Of a stretch of DNA of 64,000 nt, positions 34,298-45,960 are shown one piece after another; positions within the stretch are counted from its first letter, which is position 1; every line of letters begins with the position of its first letter. Made by a program: the position numbers and the translations under genes. The stretch covers positions 586,001 through 650,000 of the forward strand of contig WAEK01000004.1 in assembly GCA_011634665.1 (NCBI GenBank), written 5' to 3'. Source of the stretch: Mortierella sp. BCC40632. Taxonomy: Eukaryota > Mortierellomycota > Mortierellomycetes > Mortierellales > Mortierellaceae. Below the pieces are notes generated by a model, which had not been told where the DNA came from, ran no database searches, and worked only from the letters and a program-made list of their open reading frames with translations.

Positions 34298-36880
34298 CCT
34301 CTTTATTGTTGTAGTGTGGTGGTGGTTCTTCATATGCACACATGCACATTCAAAAACCTGCTCGAGATCTGCATCGCTCGTGGCTGTGCCTGCACAGCTG
34401 TAGAGAAGCAGCTATATCATCCCTCTGCAGTCTCCACAGGAAGGACCCCTTTTTCTAACAAATATGTCGTTGGCTGGTGGAGCGCTCTCAGAGGACTCTT
34501 TTTTTCCCCACAGCGGCTGGGACAGAGAGTGTAAAGCAATGCCCAACAAGAGAACGGCAAGAGACTGGACACAGAGCGGCGACAGCACAGCGCGGCTCTG
34601 TTTGATTCGTCCTTGTGTCCCGCTTCCCGATGTGTTGACGTTCTTCCCGCTCGCTAGCCAGTTGGAAAAGAGCACGGGACAGGACACAGCCGCAAAAGAA
34701 AATTTTCAGCGGAGGGTGATTCTGCATTTGGCTGTGCTGGGCGGCGCGTGATTGCGCTACATGTGCACACGAACAGGCGCACATCCGCAAGCTCGAAGAT
34801 GCACAAACACACACCATATTGTGGGCTGCCACACTAGCAGGGAGGAAACACCTCTGTTGCTCGTCAAGGAGTAGGGATTAGAGTAGAGGGAGACGAGATT
34901 AAAGGTTAGAGAGGCCAGAGTGGGTAGAGAGAGTAGAGAGACCAGAGTGGCGGAGAGGTCTGAGAGACAGAGAGGTTAGAGAGAGCAGAGGGACTGAGGT
35001 GTAGTGTGGCCCAGTGGAAGCACTGGAGGCGTGAAAGAGGGATCGAGTGCTGGAGTGGACCGTGGCAGAGACGGCACACGTCCACAAAAAAAAAAAAAGA
35101 CGCGCTTGGCGCAAAAAGGCTCGCGGCCCAGCAGACCAGCAGAGGGAAAGCCAGCGCGAGGCAGAGCAAACCAGTTTGGTGCAGCCACTTAGAAGAACGT
35201 CAACATTTTTTAAATATCGCTTTTCTCCTCTCTGCTTCTCTTTCTTCCTCACCCCTTCACCACTCCACCTCTCTCCACCTTCACTCTTTACTCCTCCTCC
35301 CCCTCCTCTCCTCTTCCCTTTCTCTCCTCCTCCTCTTTCCTCCCAGTGGTGTCCAGCCCTGGGTCTCTTATTATTTTTTTGTTTTTATTCTTTTTACCCT
35401 TGCCGGCGAGGTAAGTCAGAACTTTCATAACAAACAAGAGGTAAGTGCAACAACCACTTATACTTGGTTCTTTTCTTTTCATCCTTTTCTCCTATCCTCC
35501 TTCTCCCTTTCTCTGCACTCTCTGGTCTCTCTGGGGTTTTCCACTACACTCTTCTTCCGACCTTGGTCCTCCACTTGACACTCTTCTCCCGACCTTGGTC
35601 CCCCACTTGACGCTCTTCGACAACAGACTCTTTGTCTTGAAGTGCTCACGACTGCACTGGACAGTTCTCTGACCAACAACTCCTTTCTCTCTTTCTCTTT
35701 TTCTCAATTTCTCTTTTTCCTCACTTTTTTCCCCCCCCTCTCCAACTTCTTGGTTATGGCGGTGTTGGTGATGGTGGTGGCGGCGGTTTTTGGTGGCGGT
35801 GGTGGTTTTGATGGTGATGGCGGTTGATGGCGGTTGTGGTGGTTGTGGTGGTGTTGGTTGCGGCGGCTGCGGTAAACTCGGTATCTTTTGCTTTTCCTTC
35901 TCTTCTCCTCCACTCTTCACTTCTCCGCTCCTCTCTGCTCCACTTCCTTTGCGTCTTTTTCTTTCTCTCTCGTTTTTTCTTCTTTACTTTTAATACACTC
36001 CAACACACTATTCGACACACTCCTCAACACACTCCTTCTCTACGGGTCTCTTCCATATTACAGTGGAGGGATCCCATTTGTTTCTGTTTGTTGTGCTCAT
36101 GGGGTAAGAGTCCTAGGGGTCTTCTAGACAGATGGCCTCAAATGTGCCCGCTGGGGGAGTGATTTTAGTAGCTCCCTATTCCAAACAGCCCCTCCCGTCG
36201 GCGAGGTGAGTTATCAGTAGCCGCGCTACGCGCCTGCTTCGGCGGGCAGTTAAAAGGTGGGCGGCCGTGCCTTTTGAGTGATCGGAGCTGATAGAGGATC
36301 TTTGGTCCTTTTGCCTTTTCTTTTCCTCTCGCAGCGGATTAGTAGCCACAGTTGTGTCGAACGAGCCACATCAGTGGCCGTTAGGCACTCTGGCGGTGAA
36401 AAACAAGTTGTAGAGAGGGTTACCACTCCTTTTAAGTAATTCTCCCAACGGATTGGATTGAGGTGGGGTGGTTTGGCAGTTGTAGTGGCGGTAGTTGTGG
36501 CGGGTATGGTTATGGTTGTGGTGATGAATGAATGGTGGTGAGTGAATGGTGGTGAGTGGGAGAGTGGGAGAGTGATTGATAGTGGCTGAGAAGGTAAGTC
36601 GGATAGGTGGGTCAGAGTTGGGTGAGTGAGTAAATGAGTGGGCGAGATTAAGAGTAGACTATCGCGGCATTTGTTTCTTCACTTTTATTTTTCACTTTTC
36701 ACCCTTCTTTTTCTCTTTTCCCTATTTTCATTTGATTTCCCTAGGATTGTGAATCGTGAGCAAGCTCAGGAACGAACATCATGGACTTTTTTTTTCTATT
36801 TTTTTCTTCTTCTCTTCTCTTCTTTTTTTTTTTTTTTGTCTTTGGCGTTTCTAATGATGCAAACCCGGGATATCAGGCGA
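34298..36880. other. Repeat-derived or unassigned region
   Basis: Mixed purine-rich and CT-rich DNA. 35740-35880 is a GGTGGT/GGCGGT-rich stretch. 36100-36430 has the unusual GC-rich block AGTAGCCGCGCTACGCGCC with a CGCCTGC-TTC-GGCGGGC hairpin (about 36227-36246) and could be a mobile-element leader. No supported gene; long frames follow composition bias. Confidence 0.35.
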
Positions 36881-38318
36881 GTTGTGTGCCATGGCATTCT
36901 CCAAACGGCTTGTGTTCGTATGAACCACCAAAGTGGCCCTCGTGGCCACGGAGTAACAGGCAATCGGCCAACTCTTGGCCAATGAGTCCCTACTGACTGA
37001 AGAAACACAGACAAATGGTGTCCAGAATTCGATGTAGTCGTCATGAATACCACCCGAGAAGTTGGATCCCTGGTCATACCAACTTGATGGAGGTAATTGA
37101 TAAATGATTGACGTTCAGGGTCATCCCCAAATCTCAGGTTTGCTGACAATACTTTTGGGCCTGCTGAAATAGGCATTCTCTATATCAGATCGAGAGTCGC
37201 GATGCACGATTGGAAAGATTTGTCTAAGCCCACCTCAAAATACATCCAAAAGGTTGTTTGGACTCCATGAGGTATTGACAGATTCGATCAAACCTTTCGA
37301 AGACATGTTTATGAAGCACTGGAGCTTTATCCACAAAGTTACGGCAGCATTAATGACAACCTCTCTTGGGATTGTTTAGCATGTTAATTGGCAGCCGGAT
37401 GTGGAAGTTTAGGGATAAGAGTCTTGGACGCATAGTGGGCGGTGCGTCTTTGGTGGAAGATGATTGAGGCAATACCTAATGACGCGACAGTAATTGCGGT
37501 CTTGTGAATACATCCTTGATTTAGGTGTTGTGGAAGGATCTCTTTCTGGCAACTCCAGGCCAGTGGACAAAAAATAAACGGATTGGATGGTTTTGGTTGC
37601 GTCTAAATTGTGCGGAAAGCTGATAGTTGGTTTGGGATAACTGTTCGAGGTGCTTGTTGGCCGTACTGGTATACTCATCCTGAATAAGCTCATAGTTGGA
37701 TTATGATTATTGGAGCTACTGAGTGATGGGCGGAGGATGTTATCTTTGGTGTGTTGAGGGAGTGTTGGAAACCTAGATAGAAAATTTGAAGAAAGGGACA
37801 GTCGAAAATTCATTCAGGGGCGGCTCGGGTCTGTGGGACAGCAACATGTTAAAATTGTGGTGAGGACGTAGCGGAAGTGTTGAGGATGCTGGGTCGAGTC
37901 TGTTTCTTCTGGACATTTGATCGACTCAGCATCATCTATAAGTGGGTAAAGGCAACACCCCAAAGTATGGGAAACATACTTGGAAAGACTTGAGATCCTG
38001 AAAAATTTTTGGCCCTGGCACATTTAGGAGTAGCGCCGCATGCAGTAGCGTTTACCTTGGGATGGATGGCGTGCATGCGACCGATTACAGTTCCTCTTTA
38101 ACGTTTGCTCCAAGTTTGGGTAGCTTTTTCGAAAGTGAAGAATTCGGGTAATTGGCAGCGAGTGTATTTTCTGGTTTCTTCATTCTTTAAGTATACCATA
38201 AGCATGCTATCGTCATTCTTGAGGGTGGCCTGGTGGAGATTGGATGGCTTCTTTAGAAACACATTGTGTTGACCCTCGAGTTGGATATCTAATATACTCT
38301 CATTTGAGGAGACGTATC
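36881..38318 (-). pseudogene. Helitron helicase remnant
   Basis: On the minus strand, read from 38318 down, shifted frames give pieces in the order of a Helitron protein. First comes a pre-helicase block with EEFFTF-like LPEFFTFEKATQTWSKR, a stop, then RGTVIGRMHAIHPK (about 38165-38040). Next is a block with LIDDAESIKCPEE and RYVLTTILTCC..TDPSRP (about 37955-37815). The SF1/PIF1-type helicase motifs follow: KHVFERFDRICQYL...PFG, GGLRQIFPIVHRDSR (motif III GDFRQ.LPV, about 37180-37280) and KVLSANLRFGDDPERQSFINYL (about 37090-37165). Several stops and frameshifts show it is dead. No intact Rep HUH motif was seen, so only the middle of the protein is preserved. A poly(T) tract abuts its upstream end. 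Confidence 0.72.
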
Positions 38319-38321
38319 TTT

Positions 38322-38323
<2 letters not shown>

Positions 38324-38362
<39 letters not shown>
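38324..38362. repeat. 39-base poly(T) tract
   Basis: Lies at the boundary between the Helitron remnant and the following repeat-derived DNA. On the minus strand it is a poly(A) run, possibly the tail of an inserted retroelement. Confidence 0.85.
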
Positions 38363-38365
<3 letters not shown>

Positions 38366-39026
38366 TTTTTTTTGTTAACAAGAACCTACGTGAGAATGTA
38401 GAGTTTATAGAAGACCATAGCGGCTCCGGCCGCCCTGTTGCCACTTAGGATTGAAGCAAGATTATACCTGCGAATTAAAACCATCTAAACAGCCTCCAGA
38501 CACTCAACAGTCATCACCCCATGAGCGATCGCAATGCTAGCTCCCTACGTGGCCTCGTTGTGCTCATCCGCCTCTCTGTGCGTTTGTTCACCGCGGTTAT
38601 TCCTATGGACTTTTCCCATTCCACTGTAGTCTTACACCTTGACCCCAGGTCTGTGTTTGACCATACTCCCCGATAGCCTCAAAGAACCTTACCATGTACC
38701 TTGCTGTTTGAGTTGACGTCCTATATATCTGCTTCCGCTTTTAGAACGCCACATCCAATACAAATCCCTGGAATGCTTCCCTAATTACATGTGGCCTGTT
38801 CGCTTTATCCCCCTCTTGTCTTCCCTCACGCTCCTCTGAGGATCCCCTTGACACCTTCAAAAATATCCTCTAGTAGGTCTCATAGGTCCTCTTTTTCCCT
38901 TTCTCTAAAGCCTGAGTTCTACGAACGGCTCATCCTCCGCGCTGTCCTCCTTTCTTACTCCACCTATGCCTTCAACTCCTTCCTGAACTACGTACTCCCG
39001 TACTCCTTGACCTTCTCCACTTCTCC

Positions 39027-39258
39027 TTACCGATGTTCTTTTTGCTTAATCACCTTTGCTTTGCATCCCCAATCGTGCCTCATCGCCTCTGTTTCTTCCC
39101 TACAGACCCTGCACGTGTCATCATCGTAGAAATCTGAGGGGCACTTTTTCATCTCAGTCAGAGTCAGCAGCATCCCATGGAGCTTCGTGATCCTGTATGC
39201 CCTCTTCCTGCAGTCTTCCTCGCTAGCGAAAAGACTTATCGGCAGGCTCTTCTTGTAG
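39027..39258 (-). pseudogene. LINE reverse-transcriptase C-terminal fragment (minus)
   Basis: The frame KLHGMLLTLTEMKKCPSDF followed by CRVCREETEAMRHDWGC is typical of the zinc-binding C-terminus of fungal LINE ORF2 proteins (CxxC...H...C). Only about 80 codons are recognisable. It overlaps the start of an opposite-strand LINE remnant, so one inserted next to or into the other. Confidence 0.55.
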
Positions 39259-39828
39259 ATTACATTCACGCAATCCTTTCGTCGATCAGCCCAAACCCCT
39301 TTTCGCGCAGATAAAGCAAACGGCACACCTTCTGCTTGGTCCAAATTCTGGAAGGCCAATCTCCCCGCCCAAGGTCGTAATTTATGGTGGAGATACCTCC
39401 AACGCTCTCTACCCTGTGCTTCGTACAGACTGGAACATTGGCCTCGGTACACGTTCATGCCAATCTGCCAAGTATGCCATGCCCAGGAAGAAGACCTCCA
39501 TCACTATGTCGTCCTTTGCCCTCCTAAAAGACAAGCCTGGACACTCCTTTTACGACATTTCTGCCTCAGAAACGACTGGTCCGATGACGAACTTCTCACA
39601 GTGGTCTCTATCCAAGGGGGTAAAGGCCTGCTTCCCTTCAAATCCAACAAACGCATCAGTCCACAAGAACTAGTCACCTGTGGGATGGCGGGCATCGCGA
39701 TCTTCATCCAGAAATTTTACCTCGAACAATTAGCTCTGATCCCTACCGCAGTTTTCAATATCCAATAAGCACAGGCTGACAAGATTCGTGCTTTCAAACA
39801 ATAAATCTCCTCTTTAAAAAAAAAAATA
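39259..39828 (+). pseudogene. LINE 3' end (plus) with poly(A) tail
   Basis: An open stretch from 39259 to the stop at 39769-39771 encodes a WSKFWKANLPAQGRNLWWRYL segment and then CQVCHAQEEDLHHYVVLCPPKRQAW. This matches the reverse-transcriptase zinc-binding domain (zf-RVT) of non-LTR elements. The stop is followed by AATAAA (39799) and an A-run at about 39815-39827, as expected for a 5'-truncated LINE insertion. No polymerase or endonuclease motifs remain upstream. Confidence 0.65.
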
Positions 39829-41583
39829 AGTTCGACTAGTATCACTCGACGACTGCACAATCCACCTGCTTGACTTGCAAGTGTGAGCGACAGTTAAAAG
39901 AATCGAAGTGACTTAAGCTCAATCCCATTTCCAATTATCGAGAACAAGGTTTTATGAATACTTTTTTTTATGGCGCTGGTGACCAGCATCAATAATCGTA
40001 CTCAATATATCATGAAACTAGCTCACGGATCAAATGGCAAACCAGCAGGTAATACTACTTGCAATATGAAACATGGGTTCAGCTTGAAGGATTCAACTAA
40101 ACAGTCTCCATCTAACTAAAGCAGAATCCACATTCGTGGTTTTTATGAGACAGCAGAAGGAACGCATAATGGATTCGCAACAATATTGGCCTATGTAGTT
40201 TATGTGGAACTCGCTACACCATGCCACTCATCGTCCAGGTGCGCTTCTTGGATGGAGTCAAAGTAACATTGTGCTGGAAAGTCCTGTTTACAGGTGGGCA
40301 TGCAAATCGCCAGATCTTGGTAAGAAGAGATCAAAGAGGCATGTGACCATTGTCCTCTCGCCTTTTCCCCTCTTTTTTTTCTTCCCCCCCCTCAATGTTC
40401 CTGTCCCTGTCTCCCCCCCCCTTTTTTTTTTACACGAGGCTAGCGCGGCCAAAGAGAGTTGAGTATACAAGATGTATTCCTCAATCCAATCCGCACCACC
40501 ATTGGGTGGTTGAGTGTATTCCTAAAAGAGATCAACTTCCAAAAATGGTAGAGAGAGCCGCCAATGATTGGCTGTTTTGATTTCTATCATTCCCTTCAAT
40601 AGAAACATCTACATACTGTGAGGCGCACGTGCCTCAGGCACTGCTCCTCTAGTGTAGGCTGCTCGCCATAGATCCCAAGACGAACACTATGAACGAACCT
40701 TGTGTCGTTTTATCTTTCCATATTATCCATATGCCAAACTCTTATGTAGCAAGTCCCAAAATTTTCACAAGGATCAAGTTCCAAGCCAAGGATTGCTGGC
40801 CTTGCGGTATTCAAGCGTACAGGAACATAGCGGAGTTGCTTTTTATCCTTTGATGTCAAGAGAGCGAGTTTGTTTGGATTGTTCAATTGAACTTGTTGAG
40901 AGAAATGGTGAGGCGAGGAGAATCAGCGACAGGGAAGGGGGATAACAGCCACCTTTGGGGAGTCGCCTTCAGAGCAACAGCCAAGACGGAAATAGGTGGC
41001 GGGTTGGAGGGAGGTCAGCGGCAGGGCGGGGAGCATTAGTGCAGAGAGTGAGGTGTTAGTAAAGAGGGCAGCGGCTCAATAGACGCAGAACATTAGCCCA
41101 AGCTCGCCTGTGTTTTTTTCTACAAGCTCTCCTATCCTTATCCCGTCGCACAATCCCTCTAAATAACCGATTTAAAGGGTACCTTCCTGTCTACTGTTCT
41201 TCTTCCTGGTGTTTGTCGCTCTAAAAGCCATACTTGGTAAGGATAGGATGAAAACCATGCCTGGGTATGATGTGGGATGTGTGGACGCGTTACCCAGTCC
41301 CACAAAACGTCCGATTAATTCCTCTGGAGCATAGCAGATGGATAGTTAAATTTGCTCCGGTTGATCATATCCTCTGTGCGTTCCTCATAGTTCAAATTTC
41401 TTTCTGGATCCTTCGGGATATATTATCAAGAGGTAAGACCTTCAGTCGTCAGTCTGATATCCACTGTTTGATATATCACCAACATGAAAACTGAAACTTT
41501 ATAATAGTGTGTATCTTGCTGTGCTACTTCAAAGCGCCAATTCATACTGGGAGAAAACGAGAATCAGTGTGGTCGGGATGCCA
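39829..41583. other. Intergenic region, no gene recognised
   Basis: AT-richer DNA with C- and T-runs at 40370-40440. Plus-strand frames of 75-81 codons (40700-40945, 41267-41494) have no recognisable domain, start context or splice partners and are not called. Confidence 0.4.
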
Positions 41584-43248
41584 TTAGACAGTAGGGGACA
41601 CAAATTCCTTTTCAATAAAGCTAATAACAGCCTTATTTGCTTTGGCGATGTAAGGCGACAAGTACGAAGCCAGTTTCTCTAGAAACTTGTTCAAATCTTG
41701 ATTGCCGAGGATTGGAATGGAAGAACCATCGCTATACAAGGCCAGGATGTTGTCGAGTTCGTTGGAAATGTTGCCTTGATCTGTGCACCGACCTCGAAGC
41801 TGCTTCACTGCCTCCATTTCTAACACAGCATCTGAACCATTCCTTAAAACGTCGCAGGCAATTGTGTGAAAGAGACTGGAGGCAGCAACCCCATCACCAT
41901 TGTGAGCCTGGTCGAATGACGCCAAATTAAAAACAGTGTACGGCTGGCAAGGGTGATTATCAGCGAAGAAACTTGATGCGCGGCACAGGTAAAAGGTTGA
42001 TGAATCAAAGAACTTCGTCTTTAGTTGTCGCAGTTGGTACAGCAAATCACTGCTTGAGACACTCCAGGCATCCTTATTCTCAGCTATCTTGAGACCTATT
42101 TTTAACTGTTCGGTATCAAGGAAGATCTTTGTTGCCAATGAATGACTGGTGTTAGTCAACACGAATGACGGCGTTGAGGCACCAACAGACGGCTCCATCA
42201 TTTTGTCAAGTCGAAGTGATGAGGTTATCAAAGCGTCAAATGACTTTGTCCCAATGATGAGTCGCTTTCCATCAATGGTTGGTATAGTGACAGGCCACAC
42301 TTTCTTGTACAGAGTTTTAATCGAAGGTGGCAGGGAAGTGGTCGCGGGTTCACCTTTTTGAACAACAAAGGGCTCGCGGTGGATGTCTACAGTCTTTTGT
42401 CGACCGTATGCTTCCACTGTGTTGGCAATAACAGCTTGTCCGTTCTTATTATTGACAAGAAGGCAACCGGCTAGAATGACGGCGGAAGCATAGCGCAGAT
42501 GAGGCGAGAATTGCCAGTCTCGGTTGAGTAGTTCGCAGATCTCGTCGCTGAGTTCCACGTAGCTCCGAGTTGCTAGACGTGCAGCATAAGGGGATGATGA
42601 GAACAGATATTCCAATCCTGGCATTGGTGCTGGTGCTGGTGAACAGTTTGGGCAGGCTTTATCCCCATCAATTTTCCGCTTCCGAGGTACAACTGGACGT
42701 AACTCAACTGGGTCAACCGGGAGTCTCGAGATCACAGTAGAGTGCGCAAGAGCATTTTGCTCGATACCCAGCGCATCCTGGATCGAAATGGGCTCGAGTC
42801 CCAAGGATTCAATGATGCCCAATGTCTTCCGCTTTTCTCCTGCAGAGGCATGCAGATCACCGCAACTGTATAGTACAGCTTCATCAAACATTCGGGTCTC
42901 TGGTTGCGGGAGTGACTCTGGTAGTGGAGGAATGACTTGACGCTTCGGCAACGTGACAGCTGGCAAGGTAAGCTCAGGCTGATCCTGGTATTCTCTGTTT
43001 GTGGCACAAATATTGCTTTTCAAATGTTTTCGGCATCCTGTTTTGGTGGTCATAAAGATCCCGCAAAGTGGGCACTTGTAAACGCCGTCCACTTGATTGA
43101 CAACAATAGTGTTCGTGATGCCCGACTCTGCAATCACAACGGTGAAAGCTTCTGCATGGTACTCCAACCGGTGTCTGCGCTCCTGTTCAGTCGAATCAAA
43201 GGCTCGAGGAGGATCGCACACAGTACAACGAAGGGCGCTTGCTGACAT
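41584..43248 (-). CDS. Intronless protein with two N-terminal zinc fingers, unknown function
   Basis: A 554-residue uninterrupted frame. Residues 8-31 hold C8-C11-H26-H31 (C2H2 spacing) and residues 59-81 hold C59-C62-H75-C81 (CCHC type), the second preceded by VYKCPLCG and followed by a basic helix (GCRKHLKSN). A basic PRKRK patch near residue 188 could be a nuclear signal; CPNC lies shortly after. The remaining 350 residues are predicted globular (SYVELSDEICELLNRDW, RLIIGTKSFDALITSSLRLDKM) but match nothing I recognise. It is intact despite its repeat-rich surroundings, and its start codon is only about 120 bases from the heptad minisatellite. A transposon-derived or domesticated DNA-binding protein is possible. 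Confidence 0.68.
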   Translation of the reverse strand: MSASALRCTVCDPPRAFDSTEQERRHRLEYHAEAFTVVIAESGITNTIVVNQVDGVYKCPLCGIFMTTKTGCRKHLKSNICATNREYQDQPELTLPAVTLPKRQVIPPLPESLPQPETRMFDEAVLYSCGDLHASAGEKRKTLGIIESLGLEPISIQDALGIEQNALAHSTVISRLPVDPVELRPVVPRKRKIDGDKACPNCSPAPAPMPGLEYLFSSSPYAARLATRSYVELSDEICELLNRDWQFSPHLRYASAVILAGCLLVNNKNGQAVIANTVEAYGRQKTVDIHREPFVVQKGEPATTSLPPSIKTLYKKVWPVTIPTIDGKRLIIGTKSFDALITSSLRLDKMMEPSVGASTPSFVLTNTSHSLATKIFLDTEQLKIGLKIAENKDAWSVSSSDLLYQLRQLKTKFFDSSTFYLCRASSFFADNHPCQPYTVFNLASFDQAHNGDGVAASSLFHTIACDVLRNGSDAVLEMEAVKQLRGRCTDQGNISNELDNILALYSDGSSIPILGNQDLNKFLEKLASYLSPYIAKANKAVISFIEKEFVSPTV

Positions 43249-43365
43249 CCTTCACGTTGTGGCTGGTCGAACAATGGAGGTGGCAGACACCGAGGTGATG
43301 TGCAGACAGGCCTACGACAGAGTGAAGGAGGATACGAAAGGGTTGACAGGGGGACAAGGAACTAA

Positions 43366-44143
43366 ACACGCGAGGGAGCTGATGGAACGCGCGAAGGAGC
43401 TGATGGAACGCGCGAGGGAGTTGATGGAACGCGCGAGGGAGCTGATGGAACGCGCGAGGGAGCTGATGGAACTGGCAGGACTGCTGATGGAACGCGCAAG
43501 GGAGCTGATGGAACGCGCGAGGGAGCTGATGGAACTGGCAGGACTGCTGATGGAACGCGCAAGGGAGCTGATGGAACGCGCGAGGGAGCTGATGGATGGA
43601 ACGCGCGAGGGAGCTGATGGAACTGGCAGGACTGCTGATGGAACGCGCAAGGGAGCTGATGGAACGCGCGAGGGAGCTGATGGAACGCGCGAGGGAGCTG
43701 ATGGAACGCGCGAGGGGGAGCTGATGGAACGCGCGCGAGGGAGCTGATGGAACTGGCAGGACTGCTGATGGAACGTGCAAAGGGAGCTGATGGAACGCGT
43801 GAGGGAGCTGATGGAACTGTCAGGACTGCTGATGGAACGCGCAAGGGAGCTGATGGAACGCGCGAGGGAGCTGATGGAACGCGCGAGGGAGCTGATGGAA
43901 CTGGCAGGACTGCTGATGGAACGCGCAAGGGGAGCTGATGGAACGCGCGAGGGAGCTGATGGAACGCGCGAGGGAGCTGATGGAACTGGCAGGACTGCTG
44001 ATGGAACGCGCGAGGGAGCTGATGGAACTGGCAGGACTGCTGATGGAACGTGCAAGGGAGCTGATGGAACGCGCGAGGGAGCTGATGGAACTGGCAGGAC
44101 TGCTGATGGAACGCGCGAGGGGGCTGATGGAACTAGCAGGCTG
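43366..44143 (+). repeat. 21-base minisatellite, about 36 units, encoding heptads
   Basis: Units share GATGGAAC followed by CGCGCGAGGGAGCT, CGCGCAAGGGAGCT or TGGCAGGACTGCT types. These are arranged in a higher-order order of roughly 63 bases. Most units are exactly 21 bases, so the frame repeats as ELMERAR, ELMELAG and LLMERAR heptads. A few units carry +1, +2 or +4 base changes (near 43590, 43710, 43728, 43780, 43930) that shift between ELMERAR and GADGTRE readings. The last unit runs directly into the Crinkler header frame of copy B. Confidence 0.95.
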
Positions 44144-45851
44144 TCTCCTCAATTTGACAACATTGCAGCAAAAACCTTCGCCCTCTGGCGCGTTTCGATT
44201 CCCGATGACGACAACGATGATGAGGTTCCCATTGTTCTTGACAAGGTCATTACCTTTGACCAGAAGAAACTCAAAGCGACGCGTGAACTGTCCGATGTCT
44301 GGAGAGACACACCTCCTAAAGGGACCATTCACGTCATCACCAAGCGCCCTCCTCAAGGTAATGCAGACACGTGTCGCGTTGCTTCATTCACACCTTGCAC
44401 ATGCGTCCATCGTACATGCACTAACTTGCTCTACCCATCCAATCACACTCTGATAGTCCATGCACCAGCGCCTTCCCGCTCATTGACTCCACTTCCTGGT
44501 TACCATTCGGATGGCTCTCGTCCCAGCACACCACTGTCTGGTATGCATTGAGTCGTGTGTCTTCTGTCTTTTTTTTTTTTTTTTTTTTTTGTGGCTCTAA
44601 TAACACACCCATTCTCTCATACAATTAGGCGATCTCCATGCCGACGTCAAAACAATCACGGATAAGTTCTTCGCACCAGGACCAATTGCCAACTTTCTTG
44701 ACGCGTTTGTGAGAGGACAAGGAACGTTACCTGTTACTTCAGGACCCATTCGTGGTTTACCAAGAGCATGGCGTCATGGATTAAGAAAACCACCAGAAAC
44801 GCGACAGAGTCTACTGTTCATGGATCTCCCTGACCCAACAATACTCGACACGACATCTAAGGATTTTGCAGCTGGATCTATTCTTGACCTCGTGAAGGAG
44901 AACAATCGCTATAATACACCCGTCTTTGGAGTCTCTGGTATGTCAGCTTCAGTTTATTGATGACAGACATCATCTCAGTTACATATTCTGACCAGCAATT
45001 GCTTCCGTTTGTACTGACATAGGTTGTGGCAAGACCCGTGCTGTAATGGAGCTTCTCTCCCAGCACTGGGGATTCTACTTCAATGCCGCTGATGATGACT
45101 GGGGCTCAGGAGATATGATGACACTTCACAACACCGTCCGCCAGCGCTTGAAGGATCTTCAGGACTCTTCCAATGTTGTAGATTTCGAAACCAACAACCA
45201 TTTTGCGCAGACGATCACACACTTGCTGTTCCTTTCCAGGCTTCTTATCTTCAAATACTGTCTGAGCATCTCCAGCAGTAGCAACACATTTACCAGTGCT
45301 CGCTGGGCTCTTCTACAGGTGTGCCCTCATGTTTTGTTCAAGGACATCTTCAACGCGCTGTTCCTCAAACTCCTTGAGGTTCAACATCATGGCTTGGTCC
45401 CTCTTTCACTTTTGATCCGCAATGTTTACGAGGATGTCAAAGGACGTCTTATCGAGCGCGAATACCTTCCAAAGATTAAAGATGATACCCGACTTTTAGT
45501 CATCAACGACGAGGCACAGATCCTGGGCGACAGCTTCAACGGCTTCTTCAGATCAGAATCAGACTTTGTGAACCCTGCTCGACCATTGCTCTCACCTATC
45601 CTCCATGCGTTTCGAGACATTGGTCAACATGAGCTCACTCTGGTGACGTGTGGCACAGGGCTCAGTGTCAACACACTCTTCTGGGTCCAGAGCTCTGGTT
45701 CTGGTTTGAAGGATAGCTCCACTCCCTTTGAATATCTAGAGTTTCCTGGCTGGTCTGGGAAAGATTCAATCAAAGCCTACGTTTCTCGGGTGCAGATGTG
45801 TCTAGAAGACGACCAATCCAAGCTGGCTCTGGACGAGCAACTTCCACAGGA

Positions 45852-45960
45852 TTCTGTTTCTCAAACTCGAGCCAAACTCGAGCCAGCTCGAGCTTTAAAA
45901 TAGTGATTGAATTGCGCACGGCCCCCTCATGCGGCTCGAGCCAAATTTTGAGAAACACTA
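45852..45960. mobile_element. hAT-like MITE in Crinkler B
   Basis: A 109-base insertion absent from copy A, with ends reading TGTTTCTCAAA inward (3' end TAGTGTTTCTCAAA on the opposite strand), as in hAT terminal repeats. The flanks CACAGGA (45845-45851 and 45961-45967) form a 7-base, or imperfect 8-base, target duplication. Inner CTCGAGCC motifs are repeated and inverted. Confidence 0.7.

Noticed and set aside
43196..44055. Minus-strand frames with SISSLAR and FHQLPRA repeats
   Set aside because: These are antisense readings of the 21-base minisatellite; all frames are open because the unit lacks stops.
43366..44143. CRISPR-like array
   Set aside because: Units are contiguous without unique spacers and the organism is a eukaryote; it is a minisatellite.
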